Shown here: one piece after another, positions 21,071 through 31,510 of the stretch
Layout: the number at the start of each line of letters is the position of its first letter
Position numbering within the stretch: position 1 is the first letter of the stretch
NCBI GenBank assembly: GCA_033296885.1
Contig: MU864045.1
Location: 1 to 55,918, forward strand
Reading direction: 5' to 3'
From: Triangularia verruculosa
Lineage: Eukaryota > Ascomycota > Sordariomycetes > Sordariales > Podosporaceae
DNA length: 55,918 nucleotides
Notes under the pieces: model-generated
What the model was told of the DNA's origin: nothing
The model's input: only the letters and a program-made list of their open reading frames with translations
The model's database searches: none
Made by a program: the position numbers and the translations under genes

Positions 21071-22104
21071 CTAGTCCTCAAGTGGAGCGGTGGTGGGATC
21101 CCACGAAACATGGTCATACAAACCAGTCTCCAACGACTTCATATCTTCCTCCGTGAGCTCAAAGTCGTAGACTTGGGCGTTGGCAACAATTCTCTCGGGC
21201 GTGACACTCTTGGGAAGTGGAACCAAGCCCTTCTGCAAGCTCCAACGAATCAGGATCTGGGCCTCGCTCTTTCCATGCTTCCCAGCGAGCTTCTTGACGA
21301 CAGGCTCGCCCCATCGGTTGCCCTGGACCAAGGGGCAGTAAGCCTCGGCGGCGATGTTTCTCTTCTTGCACCACTCGACGATGTCGTCTCTGGGGCACCA
21401 GGGGTGGATTTCCCATTGACCGACGCTGATAACACCACCTTTGCCCTTTCCGCCGCGCTCTTCCTCCAGCTCGACAATGTGCCTCTCCAACTCGCCGAGG
21501 TGGGCTACACCGTAGTTGCTCACACCGATGCTTCTGACCTTGCCGGCCTCGACAGCCTCGACGAGGGCCTTCCAGGATTCCTTGCGCTTGGCCGAGCCAC
21601 CGTAAGGAGCGTGGATGAGAACGAGGTCAAGATAACCGAGACCAGTCTCCTTTAGCATCCGGTCGATTTGAGAGTTGACACTGTCGTAGCCGAGACTGTA
21701 GGGCATGATCTTGGTGGTGAAGAAGATCTTGTCGCGGGAGAAAGAGCGAATGGCCTCGGCGCAGGCGGCCTCATTTTGGTAGTAGGCTGCCGAGTCAATC
21801 TAAAAGTGGTCAGTGATGGAGCATATACGCTGGCGGCAACGGGGTGGTCGAACATGGGCGTAGCCGGCCGTGAGGGCCTGGGTCACGCAGCTTGCTGTTT
21901 CCGAAGGGGGACTTGATGTATCCGTTAACAACAGAGATCAGATAGGCATTGGATAGTAGAATGGATCATACGTCTGGTAGACCTGAAAGAAAGTCAGCGT
22001 ACTGTGAAATGATAGCGGTGAGGCATTTGACATACACCAAACCCCAACTGGGGCATCTCATAGCCGCTGTTGAGCTTGAACTTGGTATCGATGGTGAGCG
22101 CCAT
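21071..22104 (-). CDS. Aldo-keto reductase
   Basis: Four exons on the minus strand: 22104-22036, 21982-21972, 21911-21854, 21799-21071; 288 aa. Exon 2 is a microexon of only 11 nt (VYQ plus two bases), and its inclusion restores the standard GFG-VYQTPP start of the family. The catalytic tetrad is visible: Asp and Tyr in IDSAAYYQNE, Lys in FTTKI, His in LVLIHAPYG. The NADP-binding C-terminal motif LPKSVTPERI is present. It reduces aldehydes or ketones with NADPH in the cytosol. The length is at the short end of the family's range. It faces away from the Dabb gene across a 750-bp intergenic region. One intron uses a weak GTTCGA donor. Confidence 0.87.
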
Positions 22105-22855
22105 TTTGGAAGCAGCCGAGTGTTGTTGTGAGGCGAAAGGTCGGGTGTCTTGACCAACTGAGCGACTTTATGTTCCGATGATTTATAAGAAAGACGGTGT
22201 TGTTGCTGGTTCTTTCGACCGGAGTGGGCATCGGCGAAAGGCCACCCCACCTTCCAGAGCACATTGCGGGTCATTGTGCGCGTCACCATCGAAGCCGGCC
22301 GCGGTGACGTTGTCGGTGCTTTTTTCAGTCCCGAGAGTGGATGAGCATTTTTATTTGTGCACTGATCGTTGAAGGATAAAAACATTGATATCAGAACAGA
22401 TGATGATCAGCAGCCGTGAAAAGATTGAAGGTCTGGACTGCGCCAAGCACGCGCCCAGAGATCCCCACAGAGCCTCTTTTTGGGCTTTGCGGGGCGGACG
22501 GGGTTTCCTCCGAGGCTGCAAGCCCAAAATGAACATCTGACATCTCACGATAATACGACTGTTGGTTCACGCAACACGGGAAATATCGATCAATGGACTG
22601 GAGGGGCTAGCACCGAAAACAGCCTGGGCTGCGGCGCTGCTCAGGGGCAAAATCGGATCTGCTGCACTGCCCATCACGTGCCCCTCCCTCCAGCTCAGTC
22701 CACCTGCCAGGCAACTCGGGAAATTGGAGCTGGAGAGACATGCAGGATGATGTCGCGTCCAACGTCCGTCTCTGCCGTTGGGCAGTAAAATTCCACAGAA
22801 GGTCAACAGCTCACTTGTGCCACTGGACACCGGAAGCCCGCAGCGTCGCGCAACG
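22105..22855. promoter_or_regulatory. Shared divergent promoter region of AKR and Dabb genes
   Basis: The minus-strand reductase and the plus-strand Dabb gene start on either side of this stretch. No single element stands out by eye. Small ORFs here have no domains. Co-regulation is possible but only inferred from the layout. Confidence 0.35.
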
Positions 22856-23442
22856 ATGGTCAACGTCACAGGTGCCCAACCTCACATGCTGAGAATCATC
22901 ATCGCCCTCGTCTGCATTCTCTCGGTCTTTCTGTTCTTCGACCCCATCGGCTTCGCATCAACCATGAACCACCAGCTCGCAACTCCAGGCTCAACCACAA
23001 CAGTGACCCATATTGTCCTGTTTAAGTTCAAGTCCGACCTGGATGGCGGAGCCATCGATGTAGTGAGTGCCTTCACCTCCAGTTCAAGGAACCTCCCGCT
23101 CATGTGATATCAGGCCGCTGCCAAGATTTTATCGCTCAAGGAGAACTGCCTGTCGCCCAACTCGCAGAACGCGTACATCAAGAGCATCACAGGAGGGCGA
23201 GATAATTCTCCGGAAAACTTGCAGGTGTGTCGCAGTCGTCTTTTTACCCCGCCATGTCTCAAACGGCCAAGCTGACTCTCGACAAGAATGGCATGACACA
23301 TGCCTTTGTGGTGCAATTCGAGAACACAGATGACAGAAATTACTACGTGGAACAGGACCCCGCGCATCTGGCTTTCAAGAAGGAGATTGAGCCTCTGGTG
23401 GAGAAGGTCATGGTGCTTGACTACATCAATGGCGTGTTTTGA
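22856..23442 (+). CDS. Membrane-anchored Dabb (A/B-barrel) domain protein
   Basis: Three exons: 22856-23062, 23114-23224, 23287-23442; 157 aa. The start is the first ATG in frame. Residues 10-36 are a strongly hydrophobic segment (MLRIIIALVCILSVFLFF), a signal anchor that most Dabb proteins lack. The remaining roughly 100 aa are a complete stress-responsive A/B barrel: VTHIVLFKFKSDLD, SITGGRDNSPENLQNGMTHA and FENTDDRNYYVEQDPAHLAF. Dabb proteins include polyketide cyclases and small dimeric enzymes of unknown substrate. Here it sits between an aldo-keto reductase and a dioxygenase, so a role in small-molecule metabolism at a membrane is possible but unproven. Confidence 0.82.
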
Positions 23443-23971
23443 TTGGACCTAAACTTTTACAAATAAATGGCACTGGTTACTTGCCAGCAGATTCCCATAT
23501 TTGATTGCATCGCGGTCCGTGGAATGGCATCAGCGAACAACCACGCCGAGTCACGGCATGGACGCCGGCTCGGTCCCGATCCCGGCAGAGCGTCGAGTAG
23601 CCAGGAACTTTCACAGTCAACATCGGGCCATGTCATATTCGCAATGAGATGCTGTCCGGGGATAAGACTACCGGGTGCTTTTGGTGAGGTCTGAGTGGCC
23701 ACTGGTCGATGGCGCATTCATCGCCATTTCTGCGCAAATCACGACCTCGAACACCAAGTGCACGTCTGATCCGGTGATCTCCAACGTCTTCCCCGCATCC
23801 GCGACACACAACAGACAACCGTCGAGATGAAGACATTGCCTCGCCATATGCGTGTTGCTGACGTGCTGACATTGAACCGAAGACAGGCCAATGATTTTAG
23901 GAGATATAAGAAGGACGACAATGAACCACCTGGAGAAGTTTGTCAAATCGACTTGAATCGACCAAGAGAAC
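23443..23971. other. Intergenic before the dioxygenase gene
   Basis: Contains the 3' flank of the Dabb gene and the promoter of the next gene. Overlapping minus-strand ORFs (up to 125 codons) have no domains and are treated as chance. Confidence 0.4.
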
Positions 23972-25192
23972 ATGGCAACCATCACCCAAACCGAAAACAC
24001 CCCGGCCGCTGAGAGTGTCCCTCTCAAGCTAACTTTGGCGTACAAGGAAGAGATTCATGAAGAGGTATTCTATGTTGACCCGTTTGCATCATGAAGCTGA
24101 CGTCGGTGTCCAGTACAAATACTCAGCATATCTTCCTGTCTACGACAACCAGACCAGCTTCCCCCCTCTCAAGCCCTTTGATTTCAGCGACAGGGGACTC
24201 GTTGCCAACAAGGAGAAACCCAATCTTTTCTCCAACGAGACAGCTCCAGAGCTCAAAGTGACCACATTAACCCCTGTCATTGGCACTGAAATCCGTGGTC
24301 TCCAGCTGTCTCAGCTCAACGACCGTCGGAAGGATGAGCTGGCGCTGCTCATCGCCCAGCGCGGCGTCGTTGTCTTCAGAGGCCAGGACTTTAAGGACAT
24401 TGGCGTGGAGAAGCAAAAGGAGTTCGGTCGATACTTTGGACCTCTCCACATTCATGTCCGCCTCCTTTCGGATTCTTTCTTATTCCACAACTAATCGGTT
24501 TGTTGCAGCCCGTGGGAGCCCACGTCAAACACAACCTCGAGCTTCACAACATCTACCTCGGCCCGGACAATGAGTACCGCAACCGCCGCCGTGGCAACCG
24601 GCTCACTACCACTGGCTACCACTCTGACGTCTCTTACGAGCGGCAGCCCCCTGGCATCACCATCTTAACCTTACTCTCGGTGCCCCCTACCGGAGGCGAC
24701 ACAGCATGGGAGTCCCAAACCGCCGCCTACGCCCGTCTCTCCCCTCCTATCCAGGCTCTTCTGGATGGTCTTCGCGCCGAGCACTCCGGCTTCCCCCAAG
24801 CGGAGGGCGCCCGCCGGGATGGCTTGTTCGTCCGTCGTGAACCAGTCAAGACCGAGCATCCCATCGTCCGCATCCACCCTGCCACAGGGCAAAAGGCACT
24901 GTTTGTCAACCCCGGTTTTACGAAACGAATCATCGGGCTCAGAGACGAGGAAAGCGAGGCGTTGCTCAAGCTGCTATTCCAGCACATCACCTTTGGACAG
25001 GACTTCCAGGTGAGAGTCAAGTGGGAGGAGGGAACCGTCGCGCTGTGGGACAACAGAGTTACGAGCCACACTGCCATCAGCGATTACAACGTTCACGAGC
25101 CGCAGGAGGGGCTGAGGCATGGGTTCAGAATCACGACACTGGCGGACAGACCAAGGGGTGTTGGGGGGTTGGAGAGCAGATGGGACGAGTAA
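23972..25192 (+). CDS. TauD/TfdA-family Fe(II)/2-oxoglutarate dioxygenase
   Basis: Three exons: 23972-24064, 24114-24455, 24509-25192; 372 aa. The second intron uses a weak GTCCGC donor but has a CTAAT branch and TTGCAG acceptor, and joins IHIH-type sequence to PVGAHVKHN correctly. The iron ligands are visible as H-x-D in GYHSDVSYE and the distal His in LRHGFRIT, followed by the 2-oxoglutarate-binding Arg. TGGDTAWESQ is the usual family motif. Related fungal enzymes release sulfite from sulfonates or hydroxylate small acids. The exact substrate cannot be told. It is transcribed in the same direction as the Dabb gene. Confidence 0.88.
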
Positions 25193-25330
25193 AAATCCTT
25201 TTGTCTTTCTTTCGGTTTGAGAGAAAGATTGGAGACACCTATGTCTTTGTCTCCTTGGAATGTACAAGTGCGGTCAAACGACAAGATTGTCAATGGTACC
25301 TATATACATCTTCCAACACCGTTTCATCGT

Positions 25331-25870
25331 CTACCACAACCCATCCGCCAGCATGGCGTTGACCAACTGGCAGTGCCTTTCGGCATTGGTCTCGCTCCAC
25401 TCGTTGTCGTAGTTGAGTCCATACGGCCAAAAGTGTCCACCTCCGCAGTTGATCTTGGCGTTCTGCCCGTCCCAGCTCTTGAGCAAAGGTAGGGCAGTAG
25501 GCCAGTTGTTGGCCGAGCACCGCTGGTTGAAGCTGTTGGTCGTGCCGACGCCCAGGGTGTGGGAGATCTCGTGGAGGGCGGTGCGCTCGTTCATGTATGA
25601 CCTGTTGGAGCCGAAGCGGATGTTTCCGTTGAAGTTACCGTCGGCGGTCTGAACGGAGGGGACGTATTGAACCGTTATTTGCTTGTTGGCGCGGGGAGCG
25701 AGGCGGTTGTACCTGGCAACGGCGAGCCGCATTCCATTTTCGATGCGTGCATATGCATCGTTCTGGTCAGAGGTCGGGTTGGTCGCCTTTTGGAGGCTCC
25801 AGCTGATGGCGGCGGCCGCAAAGGAGGTGTAGACCCAGAGGAGGGTGAAGAGCTGGAGGAGGACACGCAT
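25331..25870 (-). CDS. Small secreted zinc metalloprotease-like protein
   Basis: A single-exon ORF of 179 aa. The N-terminus is a signal peptide (MRVLLQLFTLLWVYTSFAAAA). The zinc-binding motif HEISHTLGVGT fits HExxHxxGxxT. A downstream HFWPYGLNYDNE may supply the third ligand, since position 11 of the motif is Thr rather than His or Asp. Two Cys (in QRCSANN and INCGGG) could form a disulfide. Similar short proteins occur in fungi and actinobacteria, in the latter often fused to lectin domains. It would act outside the cell on proteins. It converges with the dioxygenase gene, 138 bp apart. Confidence 0.75.
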   Translation of the reverse strand: MRVLLQLFTLLWVYTSFAAAAISWSLQKATNPTSDQNDAYARIENGMRLAVARYNRLAPRANKQITVQYVPSVQTADGNFNGNIRFGSNRSYMNERTALHEISHTLGVGTTNSFNQRCSANNWPTALPLLKSWDGQNAKINCGGGHFWPYGLNYDNEWSETNAERHCQLVNAMLADGLW

Positions 25871-26800
25871 AGTTGGCGGTGGTGTGACCCCGGTGATGGG
25901 GGACGGTCAACACGGTAATAGGGGTGATGTTGATACCGAGTAAACAGGGACCATGATGTCGAAAAGGAGCAGTAGGGGGAGATTTATTCTGTCCATCAGA
26001 AATAGAAATCATGCGGGGGGCTGCCGAGCCGGGATTGTTTGCGCTACGGGTATATTTACCGGCGATATTAAACAAGCCTCGAGTAAACACGGCTTGATCA
26101 TTCGTGGGATTTATGCCGGCACCCACTGACTTTCGGAGCCCTCGCCCCCGAAAATTGCCAAGGGCCGTCTGTCATGCCGTCTCCTGTTGCTTTCGAGGCT
26201 ATGGTGCGCTTAACGACGAGTGGGCGGGTGTAATGGGAATGATACGACCTGGGCAATGTGGAGAAGTAAAAACCGGGTAACGGTAGTATTTATCGGCGAC
26301 ACTGGGATATGCACCCCGGATTCCGGAACTGGCAGCCTTATTGAGAAGCTCGCTTCGGGAACGACGCCGGTTGCAGCGGCATTGCCCTCGGGGTTGCTGA
26401 TGATGGGTCCATGGTTTACCCGGGATTAAACATTTTGATCCATGCTAAAGTACCTAGGTAGGTAAGGTACCTGACCTGGCCAGTTAGGAATCCGTCGATG
26501 GTAGCTTGTTGCAATACTCTGTATTCTTTCGGTGAAGGTAGGTAGGTATGGCGATGTCATTATAGGTAGTTATGTCAGTAAGGACTGGTTCCGACCTAAA
26601 TGAAGGACCGGACGTATCTAAAGTCGAAAAGATACAACACATTCCACTATCCTGAGCTATTTCACAGTCGCCCCTCAAGTCTAGCATCAATCAACCCACT
26701 ATCAACGATGTGCGCCCATCTTGATCAATGAATGTTGAATTCATCGTCACGGTCTACTCTCATAGAAGCCCTTCGACCAAGCCTTGCCACTGTCCTTTCC
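25871..26800. other. Intergenic
   Basis: Contains the metalloprotease upstream region and a cluster of TACCTAGGTAGGTA motifs at about 26450-26475 and 26535-26550. No gene is supported. Confidence 0.4.
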
Positions 26801-27210
26801 TTAGTTGGCTGCCTTCCTTCCCTTGCCCTGGGCAAGCTCCGCCAGCTCCGTCTCCAGTCCCACCAGGTCGACCATCAGTTCTTTCTCCTTCAGTTCAGGA
26901 ATGTCACCGCCGGCAAATTGGACGAGTATCTCATATCGGTGAAGATTGATTCGCGCCACCTTTACGGCAAGCTCGGCGGCTTCTTTATCTTTCTGCTTCT
27001 TCTGGAGTGGGAGTTTCCGTGTTGCCGCGGTGAGAGCTTCCAAGGCTTTGCGTTTCTCCTCTTTCCAAAACGGTGGCGCTGTGTGAAAGCAGTGTCAATG
27101 TTTTGGCATGCCACGTGTAAAGGGTAAAAGAATAAATGCAAGTCTTGCTTACAGCTTCCGAGAAAGATCTCGGCCCCGGGCCCTCCGTTGCTGGCTCCTT
27201 TGCTGGCCAT
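26801..27210 (-). CDS. Small coiled-coil protein of unknown function
   Basis: Two exons: 27210-27153 and 27078-26801; 111 aa. The 74-bp intron has a GTAAGC donor and CACACAG acceptor, and splicing joins MASKGASNGGPGAEIFLGS to SPPFWKEEKRKALEAL. The rest is a charged helical segment with heptad-like Leu/Ala spacing (ELMVDLVGLETELAELAQG). No signal peptide or membrane segment. It may be an adaptor or a short mitochondrial or cytosolic factor. No family is recognised. Confidence 0.6.
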
Positions 27211-29755
27211 CGTGTAACTTGGTGTTCAGCCTTGCGCTTTCGGGTGGTCGAAGATGTGAGCTGAGGCGCTTTATGCCTTGTAGGACGTAGAGCAACGGGG
27301 AAATGGAGTTGTGGGTAGCCTTGGTTTAAGTGCTTTCGTGGTTTCTAGCCCAAACGCCTACCTCAATTTGACCGCAATGTGTCAAGACTCAAGGCTGGGA
27401 AGGCAGGTGAAGAAGGATGTGAGCAAGTTCGGAACTTTGGTTCTCTTGCGTTTCCCTCAACTGGCTGTACCCAATAGACAATTCGCCGCCTCAAGTAGTG
27501 GTGTGTCGGTTCCTCAGCTTGAACAAGGTCACCGTGCCGCATACCGGATCAAGGGTGTTTGCTGGCCTGGTGTTCGCTATTACTGTACCGTTTGGCTGCC
27601 AGTAAATGGAACCTCCCCGTCTAGTTGGTAGGTAAGAGGTACATATGAAGAAGGGACACTCACCAAGCCTTCACCGAAGAGAGCCGGGACATGCATGTGC
27701 TTCAGTTTCCGTGAACAGGATGGTGGATGGTGGTCCGTGTTGAGAGGCTCTGTTTACTTGGGTAGACTGCGGCAATTAAGTGCATCCATGTTGACTATTT
27801 GAGGCGGCCCAGCTACTGAATGAGATTGAAGGCCATGCCTAGGACAGGCGATTCGTCCGCGGAAGCTGTGCCCTTGTCAAAATGAGGCACACCTGAAATA
27901 CATAGGGGTGGGCGATCAGCTGTGGCGCCTTGACACCTCACTGTCAGCTCCAGCTGAACCCTGCCATGATCCCTGACGCAACGGATAGTAGCAGCAAACT
28001 TCACTCATCTCATGTCTGGGTTAAGCTTGGCACATTGGACCTAATGCCAGGTATGTGGACCATATTCGAAGTTTTGGCGATATTGACATTGTAAACATTG
28101 CCCCTGAATCACACACAACACAAGGTTATGAATGCACAAGTCAATGCATAAGCTCGCATGTTGCAGCGCATAAACTTTGGACCGCTTTTCTCACTGGAGA
28201 GCAAGGGCACCTCGAGGCAAGATGCTGACTCCGGCGCGGAGAAGGCTCCAGACTGCTCTGCATCAATCTCTTTGCTGCCCTGACCGAATCACCATGGTGG
28301 GTGGCACAGCTGATGACCCCGCTCCATTCAACTCTTCTGAGCACTGCCACCCTACCCCTCTTATCTACAGGTGTTGTGGTGGGTGTGGATGGCATCCGAT
28401 TTCTTCGGGTGCTCATTTGGCGATAACTGCCGAGAGCCTTATCACATCATTGCGCAATCCTCCACAGTTCGTAACCAGACAAGTTAAATCATGCAGTCTG
28501 ATCAAGCTGTGTATCACACCATACCCACCTTATGCACTCTAGCTCCTCAATTCTCCCCTGATGTTGGGGAGCAATAGTCAAACTGCGACATATTTCCGGG
28601 ACTCCCGTGTTGAGAATTCTTTGGGTCGGGTGACCGGGCGAGTAGGTACCTACCTTGGATTCTCTCCCACAACGCCATACTCTGGCAGAAGACACCGTCA
28701 AAATTATCTGCCCCAGAATATGTGCAAACTCGTGACTTGGGGTTTCCGAGCTTGTTGAGACTCTCGGAATGAGTATGTAATTTGTGAGAAAAGAAAACAT
28801 GTGACGAGCTCGAACCATCTCAAACACTAGAGCCTCACGTTCATCTCGGAGTGCCGGGAGGCACAAAGGTGTGAGAGCCTTATGGCCCGAAATTCATGGG
28901 CTTCCCATGCCCCCTCTTACACTCTTGAACAGCCTCCAATGCATTGGGTAGTACCCATTGTATGGCCAGCCAGCATATCTAACCCTGGGCAGGTTATCTG
29001 CCAACCAATCCTCAAGGCGGGCTGTCATGAAGCGAAGTCAACAAGCAGGACCAGGAGATGGCGGTCCTAACCACCATCACGCCACATCACCACTATCTTT
29101 TGGAATTCATTTCGGTCGCACAGATACTGCACCTTCGAGTGGACCAGAAGGCTCGAATACTGACAGCGATCAGGCTGCCTTGATACGCCCTGAACAAAAC
29201 AGTTGGGACTGTTCAATGTCTCGTTTTGATGCTTCGTAGTTCCAGACTTTTTAGAGCGTGCTTGGCTCACAGTGGGTGTCAAGGGACGTGGTTTGCATCC
29301 TCATCCGTTTCGACATTCCCAATGCTTCTTCATAGGTGGTCAACGCTGTACTCTAGCCATGGTAGCCCTAATGTAGGAAGCTATTGGGCAGTGATGCATA
29401 GGCATCCGGTAGCAAATGAAATCTGCAAATTCTTCTTGGCCTATGATACTCCTGCGCTCATGCAATGAGAGGATGCAATGCATGACAGCTTCGTCAGAGG
29501 GCTTGATTCGCGAATATGATAGATTAAGTGCACTTTCAAACGGATGATGTGAGTATTCCTGCAACGCAACTAATTGAGGGATATAACCATTGCGTCCTTG
29601 ATCTTGGTACCTTAGCATGAAGAGGAGTCAACCTTGCTTTCCTCTTCACGATATGAGCCAGCGATCCACAGACGCAACCACAGTTCTCCAGATTTTTTCG
29701 AGCAGCTCTAAAACGCATCAACATTACACGGTCTCTGCGCTTTTTAGTTGGGAGG
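27211..29755. other. 2.5-kb intergenic stretch, no supportable gene
   Basis: Only short ORFs without domains occur on either strand. One gtaggtacctacc motif lies near 28646. Composition is ordinary. A non-coding RNA or fast-evolving gene could be hidden here. Confidence 0.35.
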
Positions 29756-31263
29756 ATGTCGCGTTCGGACTACGCAGCTTCCACGGCTCTTGGCTCTGAG
29801 CCATCAAGCCCAACAAGCCCTATGAGCGAAAGGTCTCGTGGAAGCAGTGTGCCAACCACTATCACCGCTGCCTCGGACGCCTACTTGCTCGCCGCAACAC
29901 ATGCCAGAAATGCAGCAGCTCAGATCATTCCACCATCCCAATCGGTGCCTTCATTTGAACTCCCACAAACGCCATCTTTTGAAGGCTGGCTCTTGCTCGT
30001 TAAATTGATGACAGAGAAGCCAGACTTTGCAGCCTTCTCTCGCTTCCACGATCTGAATGTGAAAAATCTACTTTACTATCAGGTGGAGCTATCGGTTATC
30101 AGCGATCGACTGAGCGAGTTCGAGAGACAGGATTGGGACACCAAAGACGTTCTAGACGCCAACGGGGAGTCAGACTTCTACCAGAACGCGGAGAAGATAT
30201 TCTGGGACAAGGGTGCCGAGACTGAGCAGTTCTTGGAGATACAGAAGATGCGGCACTGTCTCAAGGATTACAGTATGTCTATGTGCCCAGAACGGACTTG
30301 GTCCATACTTACACTCATGTAGACGAGGCTCTTCTACAATACTCGCAAGTGTCGTCACTGCCTGAACCGAGCACCCACAACATGAGACAGCTGGTCAAGT
30401 GGCTTCGGTCGCCCGAGGGTGCTGACTTGAAAGTCTGTGGCCTTGGCAGCGAGGTTTGGGGCGATCAGAACACCGAGCCCGAGGAGCCCTCACTACCTCA
30501 GCAATTTCTCAATCTGATCAGCTTCTGGACGAAAACAGAGCCACCGACAAGAGCTGACCTTGTATCGCCTCGCTGGCGGGGGGATGTGGACGGCCTCACT
30601 CGGTGGCTGGCCGAAGAATACATCCCCTTTAAGGAGGCTGTCAAGAAGGCGCGGAAAAAAGACGAGCCCGATGACACTTTGCCGAGCAACACCAAACACG
30701 CGAGCGAAAAGACTTCTACCAGTCATGTAGAGGATCCAGAAGAAGAGCGACGCATGAAGGAGTCGAGGACTGTAAGTTGAGACTAAATTCCATGCTGCCC
30801 TGCCTTGAGGTTGTGACTGACATCTTGAAGGACAGGATCAAAACCTACTCCGGCACTACTTTACTCAAAATCACCTATCGAGGTACAACTCTGGTCGCCT
30901 GCATGCTTCCAATTGTTGCTATTCTGTGTCTATCGATCGTCCCGAATCTGTACCACAAATTAGCCATGATTACATGCTTTACGATCTTGTTCGGGGTAGC
31001 TGTTATGTGCATGACTGAGGGGACCAGGGTTCAGGTGTTTACAGCCACGTCTGCGTGAGTTTACTCCTTAATCACCCGTGTTTATTTTAGGCTTGAGCCC
31101 CCCGTTTACCCCTGAGCCTCTGCAGCAAGCTTGGGCTAACCGCAGTTCGGTTCTAATCCGTGCTTTGGATACCTATTGATTAGCGAACGGAAAAGCTAAC
31201 ATGGTCTGTTTTGATAGATTTCTTGCTGTACTCGTGGTTTTCGTCCCAGTTCAGAGTTCGTGA
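29756..31263 (+). CDS. DUF6594-family membrane protein
   Basis: Four exons: 29756-30272, 30323-30771, 30831-31054, 31218-31263; 411 aa. Introns are 50, 59 and 163 bp. The last exon adds only FLAVLVVFVPVQSS, matching the conserved end of the family. A Ser-rich N-terminal tail is followed by the DUF6594 signature FSRFHDLNVKNLLYYQVEL and, across intron 1, LKDYNEALLQYSQVSSLPEPS. The C-terminus has two or three hydrophobic segments (TTLVACMLPIVAILCLSIV, LAMITCFTILFGVAVMC and the last exon). The family is fungal-specific, membrane-bound and of unknown function. Its stop lies 58 bp before the LTR-like repeat. Confidence 0.85.
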
Positions 31264-31320
31264 TAAAGCCGTGCTAGATCTTTGGGGATTCTTAGTGGAC
31301 GAACTCTGAGGCGCTTTCTC

Positions 31321-31510
31321 TGTGGAGCAGGATAGCATTCACGATATCACGACAAAGGCTCTATAAAGCAGTTCACTAGCTAGGTGGTATTCTTGGCTGT
31401 GAGTCAAACGGGTGGATGGAATGCTCTGGTGGGATATAAATACGGTCCAGTACGCTCTTTTGAACTCTTTACTTCTGTTCAGTCAATATCATCAGTTTAA
31501 TATAGGTATG
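31321..31510 (+). repeat. LTR-like repeat, copy B
   Basis: Shares its start (TGTGGAGCAGGATAGCATTC) and several later blocks with 8772-8928. A better TATA box (gggatataaatacgg, about 31432) and an initiator-like pyrimidine/CAGTC region follow, as in a retrotransposon LTR. The 3' end is uncertain and no target duplication was found. It sits directly behind the DUF6594 gene in the same orientation. Confidence 0.5.

Noticed and set aside
23668..24045. 125-codon minus-strand ORF between the Dabb and dioxygenase genes
   Set aside because: Overlaps the first exon of the dioxygenase gene antisense and has no domain.
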